Shown piece after piece: positions 1-6,663 of a DNA stretch of 16,695 bases. The notes under the pieces were generated by a model, which ran no database searches, was not told the DNA's origin, and saw only the letters and a list, made by a program, of their open reading frames with translations. Source of the DNA: Alphaproteobacteria bacterium (GTDB lineage Bacteria > Pseudomonadota > Alphaproteobacteria > Micavibrionales > CSBR16-224); the NCBI GenBank assembly GCA_007116755.1, contig SKHU01000131.1, positions 1 through 16,695 of the forward strand, read 5' to 3'. A program made the translations under genes and the position numbers. Positions within the stretch are counted from its first letter, which is position 1. The number at the start of each line of letters is the position of its first letter.

Positions 1-1
1 T

Positions 2-190
2 CATACACATGACACGGAGAACTGGGGTGTCGTCACCAAAGGCGAAATGATCCTGACGGTAGAGGGGGAGGAAAAAACCTACCGCCCCGGCGACTGGTAT
101 CACGTTCCGGCCGAAGCCGAACACTCCGCCCGCTGCGTTGTGCATACCGAACAGATCGAGTTCTGGTTTATACCCGCGCCTTCTGAGTAG
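2..190 (+). CDS. Cupin-domain protein, C-terminal fragment (partial)
   Basis: The reading frame is already open at the window edge and ends at a TAG, leaving 62 residues of a larger protein. The visible part begins His-Thr-His, followed by a glycine and glutamate a few residues on. It then carries the second cupin motif, Pro-Gly-Asp-Trp-Tyr-His-Val-Pro, with a His about nine residues later. Together these look like the metal-binding beta-barrel core of a small single-domain cupin. The sequence ends a few residues after the barrel, so little is missing at the C terminus. Cupins of this size have many roles (isomerases, dioxygenases, sugar or metabolite sensors) and the fragment does not decide between them. 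It converges on the next gene with only 20 bp between the two stops and no visible terminator. Confidence 0.75.
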   Translation, partial: HTHDTENWGVVTKGEMILTVEGEEKTYRPGDWYHVPAEAEHSARCVVHTEQIEFWFIPAPSE

Positions 191-210
191 AAATCTGGCC
201 GCCCGCACCC

Positions 211-813
211 TTATTTTTGAGACGCTTTTACTTTGTTGTAATGCCGCATTTGCCTTTGCTCCTGTCCGTGTTTTGCAAACGGATTGGGCGGGAATTTCTT
301 TCCGGCGCGTATATCCTCCAATAATTCAAGATGCTCTTTTAATGTATGGCACAACGTATCGCGCAGTTTTTCAGGGTTTTGGTAGCCCTGTTCGGAAAGG
401 CTGCCGACGGCCTCGGCGATTTTCGGCAGAACAGGAGATGTATTCCCGCTTTCTGTCAGTACATACAGAAATTCAGCAGCCATATAAACCGTGACGGCTG
501 AACCTTTAAGGGAGGTATCAAGGTTACCAAGAAAATTCTTAAGATTAATCAGCCCCAGTGTTGTCAGATTAATTGCCAAATCGTCTTGTTTATGACGATC
601 ATTATCATCATAGGAATGGTAGAGAGCATCATAAGAATGGTAGAGCAGCCATTCGGACACTTTGGCGGATGGTAAGCTGCGTAAGTCATTATGCAGGAAT
701 GCTAGCCGCTTTTCTGCGTCAGAAACTTCAAAAAAACGATTAAAAAAATCAATACTACCTTCGATGTGTTCTTTGTTAAATTCTTCACGTATGTGTGCGT
801 CCTTCTTAAGCAT
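211..813 (-). CDS. Hypothetical protein, 200 aa, unrecognised
   Basis: I do not recognise this family. The ATG is preceded by a strong Shine-Dalgarno sequence (AGAAGGAG, about 8 nt before the start), which supports both the gene and its start. The protein has no signal peptide or clear membrane segment. It is largely helical, with an acidic/basic N-terminal third, a more hydrophobic middle (residues 80-120, including VTVYMAAEFLYVLT), and a basic, glutamine-rich C terminus. Residues 57-63 and 64-70 are a duplicated heptad (LYHSYDA / LYHSYDD), encoded by a 21-bp tandem repeat. By eye its DNA is more AT-rich than the genes to its right, and codon choice differs (many AAT, ATT, GAT), which may point to acquisition. 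It stands alone between a convergent cupin gene and the PPDK regulator on the same strand, whose stop lies 157 bp upstream of this start. Confidence 0.72.
   Translation of the reverse strand: MLKKDAHIREEFNKEHIEGSIDFFNRFFEVSDAEKRLAFLHNDLRSLPSAKVSEWLLYHSYDALYHSYDDNDRHKQDDLAINLTTLGLINLKNFLGNLDTSLKGSAVTVYMAAEFLYVLTESGNTSPVLPKIAEAVGSLSEQGYQNPEKLRDTLCHTLKEHLELLEDIRAGKKFPPNPFAKHGQEQRQMRHYNKVKASQK
606..647. repeat. 21-bp tandem duplication inside the hypothetical gene
   Basis: Positions 606-626 and 627-647 are two adjacent 21-bp copies differing at only a few bases (one at 613/634, the others at the last positions). The duplication is in frame and repeats seven residues (LYHSYD plus A or D), consistent with recent replication slippage. 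Confidence 0.85.
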
Positions 814-893
814 TTCCCGTTTCTCCTTCTGTTTTATAAAAAGTTGCCGTGCACAATATTTAACATATTACATAGTGGGTGAGAAGTGAGTTT

Positions 894-922
894 TATGCAA
901 AAACAAATTGCGTTTTTGCATA
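894..922. other. 11-bp perfect inverted repeat (hairpin or operator)
   Basis: TATGCAAAAAC (894-904) and GTTTTTGCATA (912-922) are perfect complements around a 7-nt loop. The element lies in the 157-bp gap between the PPDK regulator stop (971) and the start of the 200-aa hypothetical gene (813), both on the minus strand. It could end transcription of the regulator, although no uridine run follows the stem on that strand. It could equally be a binding site controlling the hypothetical gene. Function is inference; the symmetry is direct observation. Confidence 0.6.
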
Positions 923-970
923 CCTCTCCGGCAAAGTGGATCGGGGCGGAAAAGGAAAAGGTCGATGAGG

Positions 971-1855
971 CTATTTCTGAAGGCTTTGCGGCTGTTGCGT
1001 GTCGTCCTGCCGCTTTTTATCCTGCTTTTGCTGCTGTTCGATTTCGCGTTTGCGGCTAAGCAGGGTCAGAATTTCGGCGGCGGTTTCCTCAACACTGCGG
1101 CGGGTCACGTCAATCACCGGCCAGCCCATGCGGGTATAAAGCTGGCGGGCTTTGGCGACCTCTTCCTTGACTTTTTCCGGCTGGAGATAATCGGTTTTCT
1201 GGGTTTCGCCGAGATGTTCCAGACGGTTGGTGCGCAGTTCGACGAGCCGCGCGGGGCTTTCCGTCAAACCGACAAAGAGTGGTTTCTTTAAGGTGAAAAT
1301 CTCCTGCGGAAGCGGAATATCGGGGACCAGCGGAATATTGGCGGCTTTGACGCCGCGATTGGCCAGATAAAGACAGGTCGGGGTTTTTGATGTGCGCGAG
1401 ACGCCAAGCAGAATCACATCGGCCTCGGCCAGACTGCGCCCCGTACGCTGGCCGTCGTCATGGTGCAGCGCGTAATCCATCGCATCGATACGGGCAAAAT
1501 ATTCCTCGTCCAGCATATGCTGCAGACCGGGCAGGGATTTGCCCTTGATACCGAGATAATCGCTGAGATTCTGCATGATCGGCTGCAGTACCGCGACGGA
1601 CGGAACGCCGGCTTCTTTGCATTTTTCCTGCAGATAATGCGCGAGTGCGTCATCGACCAGCGTAAACAATACGGGGCCGGGCTGCTCGGCAACGGTTTTC
1701 ATCAGATTGTCGATTTGCCGTTCCTCGCGCACCAGATTCCAGAGATGTTCGATGGGCATGACATCGGAAAACTGTGCCATGCAGGCTTTGACAACGCCGT
1801 TCAGCGTACCGCCGGTGGAATCGGAAACCAGATGCAGATTGATTTCTTTTGTCAT
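971..1855 (-). CDS. Pyruvate,phosphate dikinase regulatory protein (kinase/pyrophosphorylase, DUF299)
   Basis: This is a bifunctional serine/threonine kinase and phosphorylase. In this family it inactivates pyruvate,phosphate dikinase (or PEP synthase) by ADP-dependent phosphorylation of an active-site Thr and reactivates it by phosphate-dependent removal. It acts in the cytosol at the pyruvate/PEP branch. The 294-residue length fits. The start MTKEINLHLVSDSTGGT is the usual family opening, and the nucleotide-binding loop GVSRTSKTPT is at residues 151-160. The last 25 residues are a Gln/Lys-rich tail beyond the conserved domain. It lies 47 bp downstream of the CinA-like gene on the same strand, so the two are probably cotranscribed. 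PPDK versus PEP synthase as target cannot be told from the window. Alphaproteobacteria commonly use PPDK, which I favour. Confidence 0.93.
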   Translation of the reverse strand: MTKEINLHLVSDSTGGTLNGVVKACMAQFSDVMPIEHLWNLVREERQIDNLMKTVAEQPGPVLFTLVDDALAHYLQEKCKEAGVPSVAVLQPIMQNLSDYLGIKGKSLPGLQHMLDEEYFARIDAMDYALHHDDGQRTGRSLAEADVILLGVSRTSKTPTCLYLANRGVKAANIPLVPDIPLPQEIFTLKKPLFVGLTESPARLVELRTNRLEHLGETQKTDYLQPEKVKEEVAKARQLYTRMGWPVIDVTRRSVEETAAEILTLLSRKREIEQQQKQDKKRQDDTQQPQSLQK

Positions 1856-1902
1856 GATAAAAATTCGCCGTATTTGCTTGTTGGTTTTATGGATTTGCGG
1901 AT

Positions 1903-2685
1903 TTATGCGCTGCTGCGCTTTTCCCTGTCGCTGCGTACGGTAACGGCACCTGCCTGGCCGCCGAGATTCTCGATCAGCGCAATGACTTCCTGCGTTGCGT
2001 TTTGCAGTTGTGATGCCTCGGTTGTGCGCAATACAATGCTGAGGCCGAGAATGCCGCCGCGATATTGCGGATAGCTGCCAAGATCGACATCCGTATATTT
2101 TTCTTGCAGTTTTCCCAGATCATCGGCAATCTGGCTTTCCAGAAGGTCGCAGGTGATCGTATTCGATAAAACCGGATCGCCGCCGGCCAGACCGTCCACA
2201 AACGACTCGACCATACTCTGCATGATACGCGGAACACCGGCCAGCACGTAAACATTTTCAATTTTAAAGCCGGGCGCGCCGCTGACGGGATTGTCAATCA
2301 GAACCGCGCCTTCCGGCACGACTGCCATTTTCAGCCGCGCAGTGTTAAGTTCTTCTGTGCCGTAATAATCTTCCAGCATTTGGCGGGCGGACGGGTCTTC
2401 GTGCAAAGGGACGCTGAAGGCATGTGCGATGGCAGCGGCAGTGATATCGTCATGTGTGGGGCCGATACCGCCTGTTGTCAGGACGTAATTGTAACGGGTG
2501 CGCATGTCATTGACGGCTTCGGCAATCATATCGGGCAGATCGGGAACGATCCGCACCTCCATAAGCTTAATGCCGTATTCATTCAGTTTTTCCGCCAGCC
2601 ACGGCGTATTCTGATCCGCCGTGCGACCGGAGAGAATTTCATTTCCGATAATCACGATGGCTGCCGTAAAATCCCCGTCACTCAT
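1903..2685 (-). CDS. CinA-type molybdopterin-binding domain protein (short form)
   Basis: This cytosolic protein has the MoCF/CinA N-terminal fold (COG1058). GNEILSGRTADQN at residues 14-26 and TGGIGPTHDD at 71-80 are the hallmark nucleotide/molybdopterin-binding motifs. At 260 residues it lacks the C-terminal PncC nicotinamide-nucleotide amidase domain of full CinA (about 410 residues). Full CinA proteins act in pyridine-nucleotide salvage through an ADP-ribose pyrophosphatase activity of the N-terminal part. Whether the short form keeps that activity is unknown. AGGA about 10 nt before the ATG serves as ribosome site. The gene is divergent from map across a 108-bp spacer and leads the two-gene operon with the PPDK regulator. 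Confidence 0.9.
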   Translation of the reverse strand: MSDGDFTAAIVIIGNEILSGRTADQNTPWLAEKLNEYGIKLMEVRIVPDLPDMIAEAVNDMRTRYNYVLTTGGIGPTHDDITAAAIAHAFSVPLHEDPSARQMLEDYYGTEELNTARLKMAVVPEGAVLIDNPVSGAPGFKIENVYVLAGVPRIMQSMVESFVDGLAGGDPVLSNTITCDLLESQIADDLGKLQEKYTDVDLGSYPQYRGGILGLSIVLRTTEASQLQNATQEVIALIENLGGQAGAVTVRSDREKRSSA

Positions 2686-2744
2686 CTGTTCTTTATCCTG
2701 TTTCTTTTTTATGGTATGTCCTATGCTTTAGGGGGTATTTTATT

Positions 2745-2750
2745 TATACT
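2745..2750 (+). promoter_or_regulatory. Possible sigma-70 -10 box for map
   Basis: TATACT lies 43 bp before the map start, in the spacer divergent from the CinA-like gene. Expected initiation is near 2757, giving a leader of about 36 nt. No convincing -35 hexamer is visible 16-18 bp upstream, so the call is tentative. Confidence 0.35.
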
Positions 2751-2793
2751 GAAAAAAACAGACATAAGTCCAGCGAAAGAAAGGCACGGGTTC

Positions 2794-3651
2794 ATGAATA
2801 CGCAATCCGGAACACGTTCTGAAGACAGTTATGACGGTTACGGCGACAGCCGTCATTCCGGTAATTCCAGAGTTATCTTGCATGATGAGGCGGGTTTTGC
2901 AGGCATGCGCAAGGCCGGACGTATGGCGGCAGAGACGCTGGACTTCATTACGCCGCATGTTCGTCCGGGCATTATGACGGAAGAGCTGGACGCAATGTGC
3001 CACGAATTTATCACCTCCAGAGGCGCAATTCCGGCTCCCCTCAATTACAAGGGGTTTCCGAAATCAACCTGTATCTCGGTCAACCATGTCGTCTGTCACG
3101 GTATTCCGGGGGCGAAAGCCCTGCAGGAAGGCGATATTCTCAATATCGACATCACCGCCATTGTGGACGGATGGCACGGCGATACCAGCCGCATGTTTTA
3201 TTGCGGCGAGAAGATTCCCGTCAAGGCGCAGCGTCTTGTCGAAGTCACCTATGAGGCGATGATGCGCGGCATTGAAGCCGTAAAGCCGGGGGCGACGCTG
3301 GGCGATATCGCCCATGCCATTCAAAGCCATGCGGAAGGCAACAGATTTTCTGTCGTGCGTGATTTTTGCGGTCATGGCATAGGCCGTATCTTCCATATGC
3401 CGCCTTCCGTCCTGCATTACGGAGAGCCGGGCGAAGGGCTGGTGCTGGAGCCGGGTATGTTCTTTACGATCGAGCCGATGATCAATGCCGGAAAATACGA
3501 GGTCAAAATCCTTGATGACGAATGGACGGCGGTGACGCGCGACAAATCCCTTTCGGCGCAGTTCGAGCATTCGCTTGGAGTGACCGAAGACGGGTTTGAA
3601 ATCTTTACTCTGTCGCCGAAAGGCTGGGCCTGCCCCCCTTACAACCTCTAA
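2794..3651 (+). CDS. map: Type I methionine aminopeptidase
   Basis: This enzyme removes the initiator methionine from nascent proteins in the cytosol with a two-metal centre. The expected ligands are present: Asp119 (in NIDI), Asp130 (in GDTSR), His194 (in CGHGIGRIFH), Glu227 (in TIEPM) and Glu258 (in QFEHS). The substrate-binding His102 of VVCHGIP is also visible. The frame stays open far upstream, to about 2380, but that part overlaps the divergent CinA gene. The ATG at 2794 has an AAAGG about 10 nt upstream and gives 285 residues. The first 30 residues (Ser/Gly/Asp-rich) precede the usual start of the fold, making a longer N terminus than the roughly 264-residue E. coli enzyme. radC follows 25 bp downstream. 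Confidence 0.95.
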   Translation: MNTQSGTRSEDSYDGYGDSRHSGNSRVILHDEAGFAGMRKAGRMAAETLDFITPHVRPGIMTEELDAMCHEFITSRGAIPAPLNYKGFPKSTCISVNHVVCHGIPGAKALQEGDILNIDITAIVDGWHGDTSRMFYCGEKIPVKAQRLVEVTYEAMMRGIEAVKPGATLGDIAHAIQSHAEGNRFSVVRDFCGHGIGRIFHMPPSVLHYGEPGEGLVLEPGMFFTIEPMINAGKYEVKILDDEWTAVTRDKSLSAQFEHSLGVTEDGFEIFTLSPKGWACPPYNL

Positions 3652-3671
3652 GCGGGCAACCTCTAAGCGGG
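3642..3671. repeat. Perfect 15-bp tandem repeat across the map stop
   Basis: CAACCTCTAAGCGGG occurs at 3642-3656 and again at 3657-3671. The first copy contains the map stop codon (3649-3651), and the second lies directly before the radC start. It looks like a slippage duplication that lengthened the map-radC spacer. Confidence 0.9.
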
Positions 3672-3676
3672 AAGCA

Positions 3677-4414
3677 ATGAAAAGGGGCGATATGCCGCAG
3701 GACGTTCAAAAAAAGAAACCTTCGAAAAGCAAGGAGCATCTTGAAGCTACGGTTTTCGGGCATCGTGACCGGTTGCGCCAGCGCTTTCTGGAGACGGACG
3801 GCGAAGGGATGCCCGATTACGAAATCCTTGAAATTCTGCTTTTTGCGGCAATTCCGCGCCGCGATGTCAAACCGCTGGCCAAAAGACTGATCGCGCATTT
3901 CGGCAGTTTTGCTGCCGTGCTGGCGGCTGAGCCCGATAATCTGGCCGCCGTCAAGGGGGTCAGCCGCAATACTGCGGCGTTGCTGAAAGCGGTGTTTGTT
4001 TCAGGCAAAAGACTGTTGAAAGAGGAAATCGAAGATGCGCCGATTCTCAGCTCGTGGCAAAGCTTGCTGGATTACTGTCATGTTGCGATGGCGCATGAAA
4101 AAAAAGAGCAGTTCCGCATTCTGTTTTTGAACCGCAAGAACCGCCTGATCCGTGATGAAGTCCAGCAGACGGGCACAATTGATCATACGCCGGTCTATCC
4201 GCGCGAGGTGGTGAAAAGGGCGCTGGAGCTTTCGGCAACGGCAATTATTCTGGTGCACAACCACCCCAGCGGTGATCCGACACCGAGCAACGCCGATATT
4301 GAAATGACACGCGAGATCGTCAAGGCGCTGGCAACGGTCGATGTCGTTGTGCATGACCATCTGATTGTTTCCTCATCCGGCCATACCAGTTTTAAAGCGA
4401 TGAATTTACTTTAA
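3677..4414 (+). CDS. radC: RadC family JAB/MPN-domain protein
   Basis: The protein has 245 residues. The N-terminal half contains a helix-hairpin-helix-like segment (LAAVKGVSRNTAALLKA, about 89-105). The C-terminal half is a JAB/MPN+ metalloprotease-like domain, with HNHPSGDPTPSNAD at 194-207 giving the zinc ligands His194, His196 and Asp207. RadC was once linked to DNA repair, but its biochemical role is unsettled and the E. coli radC allele was misassigned, so no reaction is claimed. The frame is open upstream into map. ATG 3677 lies after the 15-bp duplication. ATG 3692, five residues later, has a clear AAGGGG only 4 nt upstream and is an equally good start. Map followed by RadC is a familiar alphaproteobacterial pairing. 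Confidence 0.93.
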   Translation: MKRGDMPQDVQKKKPSKSKEHLEATVFGHRDRLRQRFLETDGEGMPDYEILEILLFAAIPRRDVKPLAKRLIAHFGSFAAVLAAEPDNLAAVKGVSRNTAALLKAVFVSGKRLLKEEIEDAPILSSWQSLLDYCHVAMAHEKKEQFRILFLNRKNRLIRDEVQQTGTIDHTPVYPREVVKRALELSATAIILVHNHPSGDPTPSNADIEMTREIVKALATVDVVVHDHLIVSSSGHTSFKAMNLL

Positions 4415-4430
4415 AAAATATATAGTTAAA

Positions 4431-4712
4431 ATGGGAAAAGTCACAGATTTGCAGACGGAAAGACGAAAACAGCTGGAAACACTGTTGCAGGATTTGAGCG
4501 GCCGTGCCGAAATCGGGGACGGCGCATTTGCCGAAGCTATCTATGTTACTGTCAGTTCGGGTTTTGTGACGGAAGAGCAGTTTCGCCGTGAATTCGGCCT
4601 CAGTAGCGGGGCGGTCGAGCGCTGGACAACGGGGAAAAATCTGCCGCAACCTGAAGTACGCGCGGTTATTCTGCGCTGGGCAGTTTCGGAAATTCAGAAT
4701 AACGGTACGTGA
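4431..4712 (+). CDS. Small helix-turn-helix protein, 93 aa
   Basis: The first 30 residues form a basic/acidic helix. Residues 48-85 look like a two-helix DNA-reading module: EEQFRREFGLSSGAVERWTTGKNLPQPEVR resembles the XRE/phage-repressor pattern in which a recognition helix is followed by W-x-x-G-x-x-x-P. A small DNA-binding regulator is therefore likely, but its target is unknown. The ATG is 16 bp after the radC stop and has no recognisable Shine-Dalgarno sequence (the upstream bases are almost all A and T), so expression may be low or coupled to radC. Its stop lies 2 bp from the stop of the convergent CnrX-like gene. Codon use and GC content match the neighbours. Confidence 0.7.
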   Translation: MGKVTDLQTERRKQLETLLQDLSGRAEIGDGAFAEAIYVTVSSGFVTEEQFRREFGLSSGAVERWTTGKNLPQPEVRAVILRWAVSEIQNNGT

Positions 4713-4714
4713 CC

Positions 4715-5290
4715 CTATTCGCCGTCCTCGCTGCGCCGTTCATGCAAATGCCGGAAGCCTCGCCGGCGTTTCTCTCTGTCAAAACCGTCCCCTTCTTCAC
4801 GCATGTTGCGGAAACGCGAAATACGCTCCTCCATTTCGCTGAAGGCGCGCCGTCCTTCCGGCGATAATTCTGTTGCCATGTTACGCCGCGTTTCGGTCAT
4901 GACGGATTGCAGCGTTTCGCGTGCAGCCTGTTCCTGCGCCAGCGCTGCGTCAAGCCTGTCCTGATCAAACGGCTCGGCATTCATAGCCTCATGCACCGCC
5001 TGCTTAGCATCCTCCAAATTTTGTTTGTGTTCACGCATCAGGGTGCGGTTTTCCCGCATACGGGCGCGGATGATTTCGCGGTCTTCCTCCGGCAGGCGGT
5101 GGCTGAAATCGCGGTCAATGCGGCGTATGCCCTGCGTGTCTTCCGGTGCGGCGGCTTCCTCTGCGGCGGAGATAGCGGCAGGGTTCTGCCCGACACCGCT
5201 GCCAAGCCAGTAGCCGAGTGCGAAAAGATTTCCCGCCAGTGACAGGAAAAGCAGCGCGGATAGCAGAATAATAATTTTTTGCGTGTGCAT
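4715..5290 (-). CDS. Periplasmic metal-sensor-like protein (CnrX/CpxP-like, heavy-metal resistance family)
   Basis: The protein has 191 residues. One hydrophobic segment at 5-29 acts as membrane anchor or uncleaved signal. The rest, highly charged and almost entirely helical (about 55-175), would lie in the periplasm. The helical hairpin with REIIRARMRENRTLMREH and a later LSPEGRRAFSEMEER matches the pattern of the periplasmic heavy-metal resistance/sensor family, which includes CnrX and resembles CpxP and Spy. Its start overlaps the anti-sigma stop (TAATG), so the two are translationally coupled. By analogy with Cupriavidus CnrYXH, it probably senses a periplasmic metal or stress signal and relays it to the anti-sigma factor. 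There is no obvious His/Met metal cluster apart from HLHERR at the extreme C terminus, so a metal ligand is unproven. Confidence 0.78.
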   Translation of the reverse strand: MHTQKIIILLSALLFLSLAGNLFALGYWLGSGVGQNPAAISAAEEAAAPEDTQGIRRIDRDFSHRLPEEDREIIRARMRENRTLMREHKQNLEDAKQAVHEAMNAEPFDQDRLDAALAQEQAARETLQSVMTETRRNMATELSPEGRRAFSEMEERISRFRNMREEGDGFDREKRRRGFRHLHERRSEDGE

Positions 5291-5829
5291 TACAGGGTTT
5301 CTCCCTCTGTTGCATAGATGAGAATAGTATCATTCCATGATTGCTCGGCCATAACCTGATAATAAACGGCATCCAGAAGTAATCCTCCGTTGCCGTCCGG
5401 CGCAGCTATGCCGGAAAAGCCGAGCCAGAATCCAAAAAGCGCCGCCGTCAGAAGCCCGCCGGCGGGGGCGAAGACATGCGCCGGCCGCAATGCGGGAAGC
5501 GGCAAAAATTTCTTCCAGAATTCGGAGCGGGTTTTTGGCGCGACAGGTTGAGCATGTCCGGTTTGCTGTGCTGTGGCACGGGCTTCGGCCAAAATGCGTT
5601 TTTCCAGCGTGTCCATCGACGGTGTTTCAATGCGATAGGTGCGTAAATACGCATCCTCCTGTTGCGCCGTATGCAGAAGTTTTTGCAATTCCGGCGTTTC
5701 GGTAATATGTTTTTCCGCCTCTTTTGCCGTATCTTCCGGCCACAGCCGCAGATTGCTGCCATAGGTTTCAATCGCCTGCCTGATCTTCTCCGTACGGTTT
5801 TTATCGTTTTTCTTCATGGTTTTGTTCAT
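5290..5829 (-). CDS. Anti-sigma factor, single-TM (YGxNxxxWP type)
   Basis: The protein has 179 residues. The N-terminal cytoplasmic helix contains IRQAIETYGSNLRLWPED (residues 17-33). This Tyr-Gly-x-Asn-x-x-x-Trp-Pro signature is common in alphaproteobacterial genes directly behind an ECF sigma factor, and there is no zinc-binding HxxxCxxC. One transmembrane segment (about 121-142, rich in Gly, Ala, Phe and Leu) is followed by a short periplasmic tail of about 37 residues ending at GETL. The start is 8 bp after the sigma factor stop. A second ATG four codons on (5817) is a possible start. Inferred role: to hold the ECF sigma factor at the inner membrane and release it when the coupled CnrX-like protein signals. 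Confidence 0.8.
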   Translation of the reverse strand: MNKTMKKNDKNRTEKIRQAIETYGSNLRLWPEDTAKEAEKHITETPELQKLLHTAQQEDAYLRTYRIETPSMDTLEKRILAEARATAQQTGHAQPVAPKTRSEFWKKFLPLPALRPAHVFAPAGGLLTAALFGFWLGFSGIAAPDGNGGLLLDAVYYQVMAEQSWNDTILIYATEGETL

Positions 5830-5837
5830 CCGGTTTT

Positions 5838-6512
5838 CTATTTTTGTTTTATAGACTGTCTGATTTCATCTGCATCAAGATGTTCCCGCAGATGTTTCCG
5901 GGCGCGTACCAGAAGGGATTCCAGAGCCTTGATGCCGATCCCCATAATCTCCGCTGCCTCCTGATTGCTGAATTCCTCGTAAAAACAAAGCGTCAACGCC
6001 GTTCTTTGTCTTTCGGGCAGTGTGTTGATCAGTGTTTTGACCATATTGTCCATCTCGTTCCGTTCCAGATATTCCAGACTGCTTTCTGTTTCTGCGGCCG
6101 CTTCCGGCAGGTCGTCCAGCGCGAGACCCCGTTTTTTCCGTGTATAATCAATGCACAGATTTGTGACGACACGGTAAAACCATGTTGTAAATTTTGCGCC
6201 GCCGCGCGATTCCGGCTCCCAGTTTGGCGCATGTTTCCAGACGCGGATAAACGCATCCTGCGCCGCATCTTCGGCATCGGCCTGATTGCTGAGAATCCGC
6301 ATAGCCATGCGAACGGTGCGGCCGAGATGTTTTTGTACCAGCAGTGCATAGGCCTTCTCCTCTCCTTCCGCGATACGCCGCATTAGCGCATCATCATCTT
6401 CCTGCCCCGCAGCTATGTTTCCAGTCTTGTGATTCACAACCTTTTCTGCCCCTACCGGTGTTTTCGCGTTCTGTTGTGTTTGTCCATACCGGAAAGCATA
6501 CTGCTTTTTCAT
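5838..6512 (-). CDS. ECF-family RNA polymerase sigma factor
   Basis: The 224 residues contain the two ECF core domains. Sigma region 2 spans about 55-125 (DAEDAAQDAFIRVWK at 79-93, then FTTWFYRVVTNLCIDYTRKK at 108-127). Region 4 spans about 160-210 (LPERQRTALTLCFYEEFSNQEAAEIMG, then a recognition helix around KALESLLVRARKHLRE). There is no region 1 or 3. It directs RNA polymerase to a small stress regulon. The start is uncertain: ATG 6512 has only a weak ribosome site, and the first 40 residues are not typical of the family. A GTG at 6437 preceded by AAAAGG would give a more usual N terminus. It heads a three-gene minus-strand operon with its anti-sigma factor and a periplasmic sensor. I could not find a clear GGAAC-type autoregulatory promoter upstream. 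Confidence 0.93.
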   Translation of the reverse strand: MKKQYAFRYGQTQQNAKTPVGAEKVVNHKTGNIAAGQEDDDALMRRIAEGEEKAYALLVQKHLGRTVRMAMRILSNQADAEDAAQDAFIRVWKHAPNWEPESRGGAKFTTWFYRVVTNLCIDYTRKKRGLALDDLPEAAAETESSLEYLERNEMDNMVKTLINTLPERQRTALTLCFYEEFSNQEAAEIMGIGIKALESLLVRARKHLREHLDADEIRQSIKQK

Positions 6513-6592
6513 ACCTATGACACGTTTCCATTCATAAAAACCCTGCGTTTTTTTATATTTTTTCTAAAAATACGGCATCATTACCGCTCTTG

Positions 6593-6601
6593 TGGTATAA
6601 T
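6593..6601 (+). promoter_or_regulatory. Extended -10 promoter for the Trp-repeat protein
   Basis: TGGTATAAT (TG at 6593-6594, TATAAT at 6596-6601) is a perfect extended -10 element. No good -35 hexamer is present at the right distance, as is usual for extended -10 promoters. Initiation would fall near 6608, giving a leader of about 56 nt before ATG 6664. The promoter is of housekeeping type rather than ECF type. Confidence 0.6.
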
Positions 6602-6663
6602 GGAAAAATAAGGATATTTTTGAGTTTTGACTGAGTGAAAACCCGAAAGAAAGGTTTTTTGAG

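Noticed and set aside
1460..2074. Plus-strand frame of 204 residues opposite the PPDK regulator
   Set aside because: It mirrors strongly conserved coding sequence on the minus strand (P-loop motif present there) and spans the gap into the CinA gene. It is a typical shadow frame.
2380..2793. Upstream extension of the methionine aminopeptidase frame
   Set aside because: This part overlaps the divergent CinA-like gene on the opposite strand and does not resemble any aminopeptidase extension. ATG 2794 has a ribosome site.
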